From: CAWHNT01 sp963830775
Lineage (GTDB): Bacteria; Pseudomonadota; Alphaproteobacteria; Geminicoccales; Geminicoccaceae
NCBI GenBank assembly: GCA_963830775.1
Contig: CAWHNT010000047.1
Span: 62,001-126,000, forward strand
DNA: 64,000 bases
Reading direction: 5' to 3'
Below, one piece after another: positions 1 to 8,183 of this stretch; position 1 is the first letter of the stretch, and the number at the start of each line of letters is the position of its first letter. The notes under the pieces are model-generated. The model had not been told where the DNA came from. It saw nothing but the letters and a program-made list of their open reading frames with translations, and did no database searches. A program made the position numbers and the translations under genes.

Positions 1-193
1 CTGATACGCGGGTTGGCTACCGCAGGACTCTGTTCCATCTTGGGGCTGCCTCGGTCTAGGAGCGGACGTTTGTGACCTGTCCCATAGTGGTGCGCGAGGG
101 TTCCCCTCCGTGCGCCGCCCCCGGCCATGCGCGATCCTGTTCAGATGTGGATGCTGCCGTTCTCCTTGCTGATGGTCTTGGTCGATGATCGGC

Positions 194-966
194 TCAGGCG
201 GCAGCCTCCTTGGGCTGGACCTGGCATGCGATCGCCCAGGCGAAGGCCGCCATCTCGCGGGCGACCGCGGTCGTGACCACGTTGACGTTCTTGCCGGCAG
301 CCACAAGCCGCCGGAAGCGGGCGCAGAGCCGGAGCTGAGCGTTCCAGGCGATTGCCCGCACCGCTTCCGGCACCTGATCAATGCGGGCCTGGATTGGGCT
401 CGTCACCAGGGCCGGGAAGAGGTAGCTCCAGGCTCGCTCGACCAGCACCCGCCGCGCTCGGCCGTTCCCGGCTTTGGTAATGCCGCCACGCTCGACCTTG
501 GCGCCGCTCGAATGCTCGGATGGCACCAGACCAGCAAGCCATGAGCTGCCGGGGGGTGGTGAAGCGGCGGAAGTCCCCGACCTCGGCCACCAGCACCACG
601 GCGGACAGGAACGCGACGCCGCGCATCGCCTGCAGGGCGGTGACCACGGCGCCATCAACCAGTCAGGCAACAGCTCCCTGATCTGCTGGCCCAGACGCTC
701 GAGACGGCGCTCGGCCTCTTCGATCGTATCGATCTGCTCGTGCAGCACGATCTGCTGGGCGGGATGGGCGAAGCGGAGCACGGCCAGCCAGCGCCGGTGC
801 GCCGGCGACCAGGTCTTGCGGCCGATGAACACCCGACTCGTGGCGCAAGAGGAAGCCCTGGAGCTGCTGCCTGCGCGCGGCGCACCGCCTCCATGGCAGC
901 CGTGCGCGCCCGGACCAGGTCGCGCATCGCCTCATGTGTCGGATCGGGCACCCACACGGCGGTCAG
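194..966 (-). pseudogene. IS110 family (IS1111-like) transposase, C-terminal part
   Basis: Reading several minus-strand frames together gives the C-terminal half of an IS110/IS1111-type transposase: a stretch like AVWVPDPTHEAMRDLVRAR, then LRFAHPAQQIVLHEQ, then the Transposase_20 block with RGVAFLSAVVLVAEVGDF, LGLVPSEHSSG and GGITKAGNGRARR. The frame breaks near 900, 655 and 535. The catalytic N-terminal DEDD half is missing here; a fragment of it lies at about 2958-3070 beyond the serine-recombinase element. Joining base 966 directly to 2958 restores the frame as ...AGELTAVW..., so this was one gene split by insertion. Bases 1-193 downstream show no coding signal and are probably the non-coding end of the IS or old flank. 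Confidence 0.8.
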
Positions 967-989
967 CGTGCCCGTGACGACGTTGCACC
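965..989. other. Left attachment half-site of the serine-recombinase element
   Basis: AG core at 965-966, spacer cgtgcc at 967-972, then the 17-bp arm cgtgacgacgttgcacc at 973-989. The same arm, inverted and at the same distance from an AG, ends the element on the other side. The arm also codes the 3' end of the recombinase gene. Confidence 0.75.
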
Positions 990-2604
990 AGTTGCTGGGT
1001 AGGGAGGCCAAACGGCTCTGGCGGGAGCGGTGGCGGCTGGACGCGGAAGATGACGTTTACCTCGTCGCGGTCGATCTCGAGCCGTCGGACCAGGATCCGG
1101 ACCGATCCGCGCTTCTGCTGCCGGTCGAGCTGATCGAGCTTCTGCTCGATCCGCGCAGCGAAAGCCTCGAGCAGCCGATGATCAGCAATAGCTGCGAGCC
1201 CAGCCTCGTCCGCTCGACGAGCCCGCGCCGTTGCTCCTCCAAGCTCGCTAGGCGTTGCCGGAGCGCGGCGACACGCGGCTCGAACTCGGCCCTCTCGATC
1301 AGACCTCAGCATAGCTGTCGATCAGCCGGCCGATCGCGCCGCAGCCTTTGCAGCTGGGCCTCGACAGCCGCCAGGTTCTGCGCCTCGAGGCCGCTCTCTC
1401 CGCCGCGGCGGAGGCGCCGCTCGTGTTCCGCCGCGATCCGGAACGGATCGCGGAGCAGCCGCTCCACTCGCTCGAGACGGTCGCCTGGAGGAGAACGGAC
1501 GGACTTGAGTGTTGTCGCACATCCGTTGCCCAAGAAGCGGTGGCGGTCGGAGCGCGAGCAGCGGTAGTACGCGTAGCCGCGAGGCTTGCTGGTCGCTGAG
1601 TGACTGCGGCCGGGCCGCTCGTGGCACCCGTACCCGCAGCGCCGGCAGACCACGAGGCACTGCAGCAGGTACTGCTCGCCACCTAAGCGCTGGCGGCTGC
1701 GGCGCCGGTTCTCCGCGAGCTGCTCCTGAACGGCCGCGAACAGGACGGGATCGACGACGGCCGGCACCGGGACGTCGATGCACTCGGTCGGGTCGACGGC
1801 GTAGCCGGCGGCACCGCGCCGCGGTTGGCCGCAGCTGCCGCGGGTCGGCTGTAGCCGTGGTCGGAGTGGCCCCGCCTGCGTCTTGCCGAACGCTGCTCGG
1901 CCGGCGTAGGCCGGGTTCTGAGCACGCGCACACGGTACCGCGCTGCAAGCGACCTGGCGCGTGTGCGGTGGCCGGCCTGCGCAGGCGGCGGCAGACCTCG
2001 CCGATGCTGACGCGGTCGAGGCCGAGCCACTCGAACATCTGCCGGACCACCGCCGCCTCGTCCTCGATGACCTCGTAGCGGGCGACACCGCCACCATGCC
2101 GCTTGTCGATGTAGCGGTAGCTGTAGGGCGCAATCGACAGCACGCTGACCGCGCCGCGGCGTGCGGCGTGGCGCTTGCCGCGACGGATACGCTCGAGGAT
2201 CTGGGCCCGCTCGTACTCGGCCACCTTACCCTGGACTGCAAGAGCATGTAGTCTCGGCGACAGGCAGAGCGGGCGATTGAGGAACACGATCTCGGCACCG
2301 CCACGGCGGAGCTGGTCGAGCAGAGCACCTGGTACGCGTAGCGGCGCGCCAGGCGATCGGGCGCGTAGACGTACACCCGGTCGAGAGTGCCGGTGGCGAC
2401 GAGATCGCGCAGCCGCTCGAGCCCCGGGCGGACGAGCGTGGCGCCGCTGTAGCCCTCGTCGACAAAGCGGCAGGCGGGATCGAGGCGGGCGCCGTCCTGC
2501 GCCAAGCGCGCCTGCAGGGCCGCGAGCTGGCTCGCGACGGTGCCGCCCTCCACCTGCTGATCGGACGAGACGCGAGCGTAGATGGCGACGCGCATGGACG
2601 TCAT
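967..2604 (-). pseudogene. Large serine recombinase (resolvase plus recombinase and zinc-ribbon domains), frameshifted
   Basis: Starts at an ATG (2604) preceded by GAGGAGGGG. The first residues, MTSMRVAIYARVSSDQQ, are a resolvase catalytic domain with the nucleophile Ser in the YARVSS motif, followed by DRLARR. Other frames then give the recombinase domain (EYERAQILERIRRGKRHAARRG, then NPAYAGRAAFGK), a zinc-ribbon block with paired cysteines (CRRCGYGCHERP, YYRCS) and a C-terminal coiled coil (LLEAFAARIEQKLDQLDRQQ). At least five frameshifts separate these blocks, so no full protein is made as written. The gene would encode roughly 540 residues and is translationally coupled to the small ORF upstream. 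It is the presumed integrase of the element. Confidence 0.85.
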
Positions 2605-2804
2605 GGCCGTCCCCTCCTCACGGCAGTGTCGGCGATAGGGGCTTCCGGCATGGCATGGTCGGAGGCGCATACGGGTGCCAAACGGCGCACGATGGTGGGC
2701 GCCAGCCGTTCGAAAGCGTCGGCCAGGAGCTGCCCGCCGAGCCGGTCGGCCTCATAGCTGACCCGCACGGCCAGGACCGGCCGCTTCGCCTCGCACCGCC
2801 TCAT
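2601..2804 (-). CDS. Small basic protein coupled to the serine recombinase
   Basis: A 67-residue ORF. The ATG at 2804 has GGAGG six bases upstream; an in-frame GTG at 2816 is an alternative start. Its stop overlaps the recombinase ATG as ATGA, a 4-bp overlap typical of coupled genes. The protein begins MRRCEAKRPVLAVRV, is rich in Arg and Ala, and has no recognised domain or membrane segment. Because it is one of only two genes in the element and sits just inside the right end, it could be a regulator or a recombination directionality factor; that is inference from position only. Confidence 0.6.
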   Translation of the reverse strand: MRRCEAKRPVLAVRVSYEADRLGGQLLADAFERLAPTIVRRLAPVCASDHAMPEAPIADTAVRRGRP

Positions 2805-2932
2805 CGGGACCTCCACGGTTCGGTGACCCTTTGGGCGGCCGATACCGCTTCAACGCCGGAGGCGGCGATCCGCCACGAGGGCGATCCCTCAGGCGTGGAC
2901 GTGGGATGGACGCTGACAGCTCAACCCTGAGC

Positions 2933-2957
2933 GGTGCAACGTCGTCACGAGCGTAAG
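2933..2957. other. Right attachment half-site of the serine-recombinase element
   Basis: Inverted 17-bp arm ggtgcaacgtcgtcacg at 2933-2949, spacer agcgta at 2950-2955 and AG core at 2956-2957. It pairs with the site at 965-989 in arm sequence and spacing. Confidence 0.75.
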
Positions 2958-3070
2958 CTCGCCGGCACGATGCAGCCGGGCCAGCGCGACCGCATCGCGG
3001 CGGTTGGTCTTCACCCGGTCGCCGGGCCGTCGGCCGTGGCGGACGATCTTGGTGCAAGAGCTCGTCACGG
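2958..3070 (-). pseudogene. IS110 family transposase, N-terminal fragment
   Basis: Minus-strand frame reading CTKIVRHGRRPGDRVKTNRRDA, then VALARLHRAGE, the conserved RVKTDRRDA region of IS110/IS1111 transposases. It stops at the right end of the serine-recombinase element and continues in frame into the part at 194-966. Upstream of about 3070 the similarity ends, so the true N-terminus is lost. The remaining 67 bases before the next gene show nothing recognisable. Confidence 0.7.
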
Positions 3071-3137
3071 GACGCCTCGGCGAACTAGAATGTCTAGAGC
3101 GATAATCTGGACCAACGAGCCTGGGCCGACAAGCAGC

Positions 3138-4847
3138 TTACGACATCCCCACGCCCGACCGCCCCCGGTCAAGCATCCGGCACAGGATCACCACCGGCAC
3201 CAGCCCCACTGCTACGATGACCAGCGACGGCAACGCCGCCGCGTCCAGCCGCTCCGTGGTCGCCATCTGGAAGGCCTCGACCGCCAGGGTGTCGAAGTTG
3301 AAGGGGCGGAGGATCATCGTGGCCGGGAGCTCCTTCATCGTTTCCACGAAGGCGAGGAGGAGGGCCGAGAACAGGCTGGCGCGCAGGAGCGGGAGGCGGA
3401 GGCGGCGGAGCAGGGCGAAGGGGCGGCAGCCCAGGATGCGGGCCGCGTCCTCGAGCTGGGGCGTGATCTTGGCGAGGCCGGCGTCGAGCGGGTTGTAGGC
3501 GACGGCGAAGAAGCGGACGAGGTAGCCGTAGATGAGGGCCACCAGCGTGCCGCCGAGGAAAAGGCCAGGGGCGGCGCCGAGCAGGCGTTCGCCGGCAGTG
3601 GCGAGCAGGCCGTCGACGCTGCCCAGCGTGACCAGGATGCCGACGCCGATCACGGCCCCGGGAACCGCATAGCCCAGGCTGGCGGCGCGCAGCAGGTGGC
3701 GGGTGAGGGGCGCGTCGCGCTTGGTGCCGAGGAGGGCGGCGAGGGCTGTGGCCACGATCACGACGCTGGCGAGGGCGCCGATCAGGGCGGTGTTGACCAT
3801 CAGCTGGAGCAGGCGGCCGGCGCTGATCTCGTAGGCGGCCTGCGAGGCCATCCAGAAGAGTGCCAGGGCCGGCAGGACGAACCCGGCAAGCAGCGGCAGC
3901 GAGCAGGCGAGCGTCACGGCCCAGCCCTTGGGGCCGCGCAGCTCGACATGCTGCTTCTTGAAGATGTGGGTGGTGTTGTGGCTGAACTCGGCGGCACCCC
4001 GGGTCAGCCGCTCGGCCGCGAGCACCAGCATGACCAGGCCCAGGAGGCACAAGGCGAGCTGGGCCGAGGCGGCAGGGCTGCCCAGCGCGTACCAGGCGCG
4101 GTAGATGCCGGTGACGAAGGTGCGGACCTCGAAGTAGGCGACGGTGCCGAAATCGGCCAGCGTCTCCATGACGACGAAGGCCAGGCCTGCGGCTATCGCC
4201 GGCCGGGCCAGGGGCAGGCCGACGCGGCGGAAGGATTCGAAGGCCGAGCAGCCCAGCGTGCGGCTGACCTCGAGGGCGCAGATCGACTGCTCGAGGAAGG
4301 CGGCACGGGCGAGTACATAGACGTAGGGGTAGAGCACGGAGGCGAGCACGAAGATCGCCCCGCCCAGCGAGTGCACGTTGGGGAACCAGTAGTCGCGCCA
4401 GCCCCAGCCGGTAGTGGAGCGTATGGCGGACTGGATCGGGCCGGTGACGCCCAGCACGTCGGTGTAGGCATAGGCCAGGACATAGGCCGGCATCGCCAGC
4501 GGCAGCACCAGCGCCCAGTTGAGGAAGCGCCGGCCCGGGAAGCGGTACATGGTGACGAGCCAGGCGGCACCCGTCCCCATGCCGAACGCGAGGGCGGCCA
4601 CGCCCAGGCAGAGCAGGACGGTGTTGCGCACATACTCGGCCAGCACCGTCCGGGCGAGATGCGCCCAAAGCCCGTCCGTGGGCTCGCCGACGAAGCTCAA
4701 GAGGGCCAGCAGCGGGGCTGCCACCACCAGCACGAGGAGGGCGGCACCCAGCGTCCCGCGCGGCGCCGACCCCAGCCGGGATGCCGCCCGCGAGGTCGGC
4801 GACGGGTCGGCCAGATGGCCGGGCGAGGGGAGAGGCGAGACGGCCAT
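3138..4847 (-). CDS. Iron(III)-type ABC transporter permease (FbpB/ThiP-like, double length)
   Basis: A 569-residue inner-membrane protein with two tandem BPD_transp_1 permease halves, each with about six hydrophobic helices. Both halves carry the EAA-loop pattern that docks the ATPase: EVSRTLGCSAFESFRRVGLP at about residue 195 and EDAARILGCRPFALLRRLRL at about residue 470. This double permease is typical of ferric iron importers (FbpB, SfuB), with thiamine-type systems as the alternative. No binding protein or ATPase gene is adjacent: upstream is the divergent nitrile-hydratase operon, and downstream the gene ends 67 bp from the IS110 fragment, so partners may have been lost or moved by that element. 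Confidence 0.85.
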   Translation of the reverse strand: MAVSPLPSPGHLADPSPTSRAASRLGSAPRGTLGAALLVLVVAAPLLALLSFVGEPTDGLWAHLARTVLAEYVRNTVLLCLGVAALAFGMGTGAAWLVTMYRFPGRRFLNWALVLPLAMPAYVLAYAYTDVLGVTGPIQSAIRSTTGWGWRDYWFPNVHSLGGAIFVLASVLYPYVYVLARAAFLEQSICALEVSRTLGCSAFESFRRVGLPLARPAIAAGLAFVVMETLADFGTVAYFEVRTFVTGIYRAWYALGSPAASAQLALCLLGLVMLVLAAERLTRGAAEFSHNTTHIFKKQHVELRGPKGWAVTLACSLPLLAGFVLPALALFWMASQAAYEISAGRLLQLMVNTALIGALASVVIVATALAALLGTKRDAPLTRHLLRAASLGYAVPGAVIGVGILVTLGSVDGLLATAGERLLGAAPGLFLGGTLVALIYGYLVRFFAVAYNPLDAGLAKITPQLEDAARILGCRPFALLRRLRLPLLRASLFSALLLAFVETMKELPATMILRPFNFDTLAVEAFQMATTERLDAAALPSLVIVAVGLVPVVILCRMLDRGRSGVGMS

Positions 4848-5041
4848 CGCGGTGGCGGGCGCAGAATCCGTGAAGCTAATCGCAGGCGGCGGCGCAGGCC
4901 GCCGGAACGCTTCTCTCTAGCGGCCGCGGCAGCATCGTAAAGCGGCGGCGGATTTCCCTGGAATGAATGTAATCGCGGCACGACGGTTGCTGCCGTGCAG
5001 CCGCAGCCCCATAGTGGCACCGGGATCGTGGGAGCGGACCG

Positions 5042-5356
5042 ATGCGGCGACATCATGACATGGGCGGGCTGCCCGCCGGTGCCATCGACCGTGCCGAGCA
5101 CGAGCTCGCACCTTGGGAAAAGAAGGTCGACGCCACCCTGCGGCTGCTGCTGGCCAAGCGCATCATGACCCTGGACGAGCTGCGCCGCGGGGTCGAGGAG
5201 CTGGGCCCCGGCGTCTATGACGAGCTCAGCTACTTCGAGCGCTGGATCGCCTCGATCAGCAACAACCTGCTGGAGAAGGGCGTCCTCGAGGTGCAGGAGC
5301 TGGGCGAAGCGATGGAGCGGGCGCAGCGGCGCCACGCCGAGGCGGCAGCACAATGA
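5042..5356 (+). CDS. Nitrile hydratase/thiocyanate hydrolase beta-N subunit
   Basis: A 104-residue protein matching the N-terminal helical domain of nitrile hydratase beta subunits: HHDMGG near the start, then PWEKKVDATLRLLLAKR and YFERWIASISNNLLEKG. In common nitrile hydratases this domain is fused to the barrel domain encoded by the next gene; here they are separate, as in thiocyanate hydrolase (ScnB/ScnA) and toyocamycin nitrile hydratase (ToyK/ToyL). GGGAGCGG precedes the ATG. First gene of a tightly coupled operon (4-bp ATGA overlap with the next). The partner subunit carries the metal site, so this subunit is structural. Confidence 0.85.
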   Translation: MRRHHDMGGLPAGAIDRAEHELAPWEKKVDATLRLLLAKRIMTLDELRRGVEELGPGVYDELSYFERWIASISNNLLEKGVLEVQELGEAMERAQRRHAEAAAQ

Positions 5357-5646
5357 GCGCGCGCTTCGCCCCCGGCGACCGGGTCCGGGTCAAGCGCCTG
5401 TTTCCGCCCGGGCATTGCCGCACCCCCTTCTACACGAGGGGGCAGGTCGGCACCGTGCTCGGGATCGCCGACCGCCAGCCCAGCCCCGAGGCGCTGGCCT
5501 ATGGCCGCGACGGCCTGCCGGCGCAGCCGGTCTACCGGGTGAGCTTCCCGCAGGTGGCGCTGTGGCCGGACTATGACGGTCCCGCCGACGACACCACCGT
5601 CGTCGACCTCTTCGAGCCCTGGCTCGAGCCCGAGACATCCCGATGA
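5353..5646 (+). CDS. Nitrile hydratase/thiocyanate hydrolase beta-C subunit
   Basis: A 97-residue protein equal to the C-terminal SH3-like barrel of nitrile hydratase beta: FAPGDRVRVKRLFPPGHCRTP, then RGQVGTVLGI, then VYRVSF and a C-terminal DLFEPWLEP. The family signature of arginines in the GHCRTP region, which contact the oxidised cysteines of the alpha subunit, is present. Starts inside the stop of the preceding gene and overlaps the next start by 4 bp, so the three subunits should be made in equal amounts. Confidence 0.88.
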   Translation: MSARFAPGDRVRVKRLFPPGHCRTPFYTRGQVGTVLGIADRQPSPEALAYGRDGLPAQPVYRVSFPQVALWPDYDGPADDTTVVDLFEPWLEPETSR

Positions 5647-6281
5647 GCCACGACCACCACCATCACGAGCACGATCACCCGCACCCGAGGCAGGCCGACG
5701 TCGAGGACGCGCCGCTCACCCACTACATGGCGCTGACGGACGCCGTTCTCGACCTGCTGGTGGCCAAGGGCGTGGTCACCGCCGGCGAGGTGCGCCGGGC
5801 GCTGGAGCTGGTCGACGCGGCGAGCCCGGCCGCCGGTGCGCGCATGATCGCCAGGGCCTGGGTGGACCCGGCCTACAAGGAGCGCCTGCTCGCCGATGCC
5901 AATGCCGCTGCGGGCGAGCTCGGCATCGATGGCGGGATCATCCCGGTCCGTGCGGTCGAGAGCACGCCCACTGTCCACAACCTGATCGTCTGCACCCTCT
6001 GCTCCTGCTACCCGCGCTTCATGCTGGGTGCTGCGCCCGACTGGTACAAGGCCCGCGCCTACCGCTCCCGTGCGGTCCGCGAGCCGCGCGCCGTCCTGCG
6101 CGAGTTCGGGCTGGATCTGCCCGACAACGTCCGGGTCGAGGTCCACGACAGCACGGCCGAGCTGCGCTACATGGTCCTGCCGGTGCGGCCCACCGGCACG
6201 GAGGGCTGGGACGAGGAGCGCCTGGCCGGCCTCGTCACCCGCGACTGCATGATCGGCGTCGCCGTCCCGGAAGCCCACTGA
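5643..6281 (+). CDS. Cobalt-type nitrile hydratase/thiocyanate hydrolase alpha subunit
   Basis: A 212-residue metal-binding catalytic subunit. The metal-binding claw is VCTLCSC with Cys117, Cys120 and Cys122; Thr after the first Cys is the signature of cobalt rather than iron enzymes. The N-terminus is a histidine-rich tail (eight His in residues 3-14) not normal for the family, possibly a cobalt-binding extension. The family hydrates nitriles to amides, or hydrolyses thiocyanate to carbonyl sulfide and ammonia; the split beta subunit is closer to the latter and to ToyJKL, so the substrate is open. No gene resembling a nitrile-hydratase activator (P14K/NhlE) is seen nearby. Confidence 0.88.
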   Translation: MSHDHHHHEHDHPHPRQADVEDAPLTHYMALTDAVLDLLVAKGVVTAGEVRRALELVDAASPAAGARMIARAWVDPAYKERLLADANAAAGELGIDGGIIPVRAVESTPTVHNLIVCTLCSCYPRFMLGAAPDWYKARAYRSRAVREPRAVLREFGLDLPDNVRVEVHDSTAELRYMVLPVRPTGTEGWDEERLAGLVTRDCMIGVAVPEAH

Positions 6282-6307
6282 GCGATGGCGCAGAGAGCGA
6301 AGCCGGC

Positions 6308-7174
6308 ATGAGGACCCGCCTGCCGGGCCTCCTCATGGCACTCGCGGCGCTGCTCCTGGCGTCGCCGGTCATGGCCGAGCCGCGGCAGGTCTGGGAGGCC
6401 ACGGGGTTCAAGACCCCCAAATCGGTGATCTACGATCTGGCAGGCGAGCTCATCTACGTCTCCAACGTCAATGGCGAGCCCGGGGTGAAGGACGGCAACG
6501 GCTTCATCTCGAAGCTGGACCCGGCGGGCCGGATCGAGCAGCTCGAGTGGGTCAAGGGCCTCGATGCCCCGACCGGCATGACCCTCGCCAACGGCGCCCT
6601 CTACGTGGCGGATGTCGACCGGCTGGTGGCCATCGACGTGGCCACGGGCGAGATCGTGGCCCGGTACGAGGCGAAGGACGCCAGGCTCAACGACGTCACA
6701 GCCGACACGCAGGCCCGCATCTTCGTCTCCGACATCCTCACCAACCGGATCTGGATGCTCGACGGCGAGAGCTTCCAGCTCTGGGTCGACGATCCGGCGC
6801 TCGACGGCCCGAACGGCCTCCTGGCCGAGAACACGCGCCTCGTGGTCGCTTCCTGGGGCACCGTGGGCGAGGGCTCGGGCGAGAAGGTCCCAGGTCATTT
6901 GAAGATCGTCGACCTCGCGACCAAGGCCGTCGGCGATCTCGGCCGGGGAGAACCTCTGGGCAACCTGGATGGCCTCGTGTCCGATGGCGGCGAAGGCTAC
7001 TTCGCCACGGACTGGAGCACCGGCACGCTGCTCCATGTCGCGGCCGATGGCACCGTCACGAAAACCCTCACCCTGGGGCAGGGCACGGCCGACCTCGGCA
7101 TCGTGCCCGAGCTCAAGGTGGTGCTGATCCCGATGATGCGGGACGACCGGGTGGTGGCCTACCGCCTGGAGTAG
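6308..7174 (+). CDS. Secreted SMP-30/NHL-type beta-propeller protein
   Basis: A 288-residue protein. Residues 1-22 form a Sec signal peptide ending VMA, so it is probably periplasmic. The mature part has repeated blades of the SMP-30/gluconolactonase or YncE type, for example DAPTGMTLANGALYVADVDR, then LNDVTADTQARIFVSD, and DGLVSDGGEGYFATDWSTG. The ATG at 6308 lies 26 bp after the hydratase alpha gene, so it may be co-transcribed, but a functional link is not shown. It could be a lactonase or simply a binding propeller; metal ligands of SMP-30 cannot be assigned with certainty. Confidence 0.7.
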   Translation: MRTRLPGLLMALAALLLASPVMAEPRQVWEATGFKTPKSVIYDLAGELIYVSNVNGEPGVKDGNGFISKLDPAGRIEQLEWVKGLDAPTGMTLANGALYVADVDRLVAIDVATGEIVARYEAKDARLNDVTADTQARIFVSDILTNRIWMLDGESFQLWVDDPALDGPNGLLAENTRLVVASWGTVGEGSGEKVPGHLKIVDLATKAVGDLGRGEPLGNLDGLVSDGGEGYFATDWSTGTLLHVAADGTVTKTLTLGQGTADLGIVPELKVVLIPMMRDDRVVAYRLE

Positions 7175-7283
7175 CAATCGAGTGAGGGCTTCGGGATAAA
7201 ACGCGAAATGTGAGAAAACTCACAGACGCCTGCGCCGCCAATCCCCGCTTCTTGGCCCAGGACAATGGCAGGTCGGGGGCGCA

Positions 7284-8075
7284 ATGTTCGCTGCGAAGCT
7301 CGGGTCTGGTCCGCCGGTGCTCCTGGTTCACGGTCTGGGTGCCCACTCCATCTCGTGGCGCGACACCGCCGCCGCTCTCTCGCAGGGTCACACGACCTAC
7401 GCCGTGGACCTGCTCGGCTTCGGCCGGAGCCCGGCGCCGTCCGGCTTCGCCTGCACCATGGCAGCCCAGGCCGAATCCCTGGTCCGCCTGATCACGGCGC
7501 GGGCGCTCGAGGATCCGGTGCTGATCGGCCACTCCATGGGCGGCGGCATCTGCCTGCGCCTTGCGGAGCTGGTGCCGGTGAGCCGGATGATCCTGCTGGC
7601 GCCGGTTGCCTATCCGGGCGAGCAGTCGCTTTCCTGGATGACCCTGGGCGAGCTCGGCCCAGGGCTGCAGTCGCCGGACTTCGATGCCAAGGCGGTCGGC
7701 CGGATGCTGGCCGCACGGGCGCTGCGCGCGGCCTACGCCCCGACCTCGCCGGTGACGCCGGCCCAGATCGACGGCTACGCCCAGGGCCTGTCGACGCGGC
7801 CGCAGATCGAGGCGTTCGTCACCCACGCCTCGAAGCTCGACGACCTCACCTCGCCAGCACCGCGTCATGGCCGGATCGCGGCACGCACGCTCGTCATCTG
7901 GGGCCGGAACGATCCTCTCCTGGACGTGCGCCACGGGACGAGGCTTGTGGCCGAGCTGCCGAACGCCACGCTCCAGGTCATCGAGCGCTGCGGCCACGTC
8001 CCGCAGGAAGAGCAGCCCGCGGAGACCAATCGCCTGATCCGCGACTTCCTTGCCGGACCAAGCCGCCCGCGGTGA
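7284..8075 (+). CDS. Alpha/beta hydrolase
   Basis: A 263-residue cytoplasmic alpha/beta-hydrolase fold enzyme. The oxyanion motif is VHGLGAH near residue 17, the nucleophile elbow is GHSMGG near residue 88, the acid is in WGRNDPLLD near residue 215 and the catalytic His is in CGHVPQEEQ near residue 242. All three triad residues are present, so it should be active as an esterase, amidase-like or C-C hydrolase. The substrate is not predictable. It lies about 110 bp after the propeller gene with no overlap. Confidence 0.85.
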   Translation: MFAAKLGSGPPVLLVHGLGAHSISWRDTAAALSQGHTTYAVDLLGFGRSPAPSGFACTMAAQAESLVRLITARALEDPVLIGHSMGGGICLRLAELVPVSRMILLAPVAYPGEQSLSWMTLGELGPGLQSPDFDAKAVGRMLAARALRAAYAPTSPVTPAQIDGYAQGLSTRPQIEAFVTHASKLDDLTSPAPRHGRIAARTLVIWGRNDPLLDVRHGTRLVAELPNATLQVIERCGHVPQEEQPAETNRLIRDFLAGPSRPR

Positions 8076-8183
8076 CGCAGCTGAAACAGTAGGGTGCTCG
8101 GCCCGAAACAGACCGCCCGCATTGGAGTCACAGCGGCAGGCCACGCATCGTGGCCGCCCAAGGTGAGCCAAGGAGTGCAAGCG

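Larger units (their letters stand above)
967..2957. mobile_element. Serine-recombinase mini-element inserted in an IS110 transposase gene
   Basis: A 1,991-bp unit. Its ends are a perfect 17-bp inverted repeat, cgtgacgacgttgcacc at 973-989 and its reverse complement at 2933-2949. Each repeat is followed outward by 6 bp and then AG (965-966 and 2956-2957). Removing the unit and keeping one AG restores the IS110 reading frame. Joining the two ends gives a predicted circular junction of 23 bp, AG, 23 bp, with AG exactly at the centre, the form expected of a serine integrase attP. Cargo is only a 67-residue ORF and the recombinase gene. The boundaries are read directly; mobility by circular excision is inferred from known serine recombinases. 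Confidence 0.8.

Noticed and set aside
2934..4940. A 668-codon plus-strand ORF across the iron permease
   Set aside because: Low-complexity Arg/Gly/Glu-rich translation, antisense of a clear two-domain permease; a shadow of GC-rich codon use.
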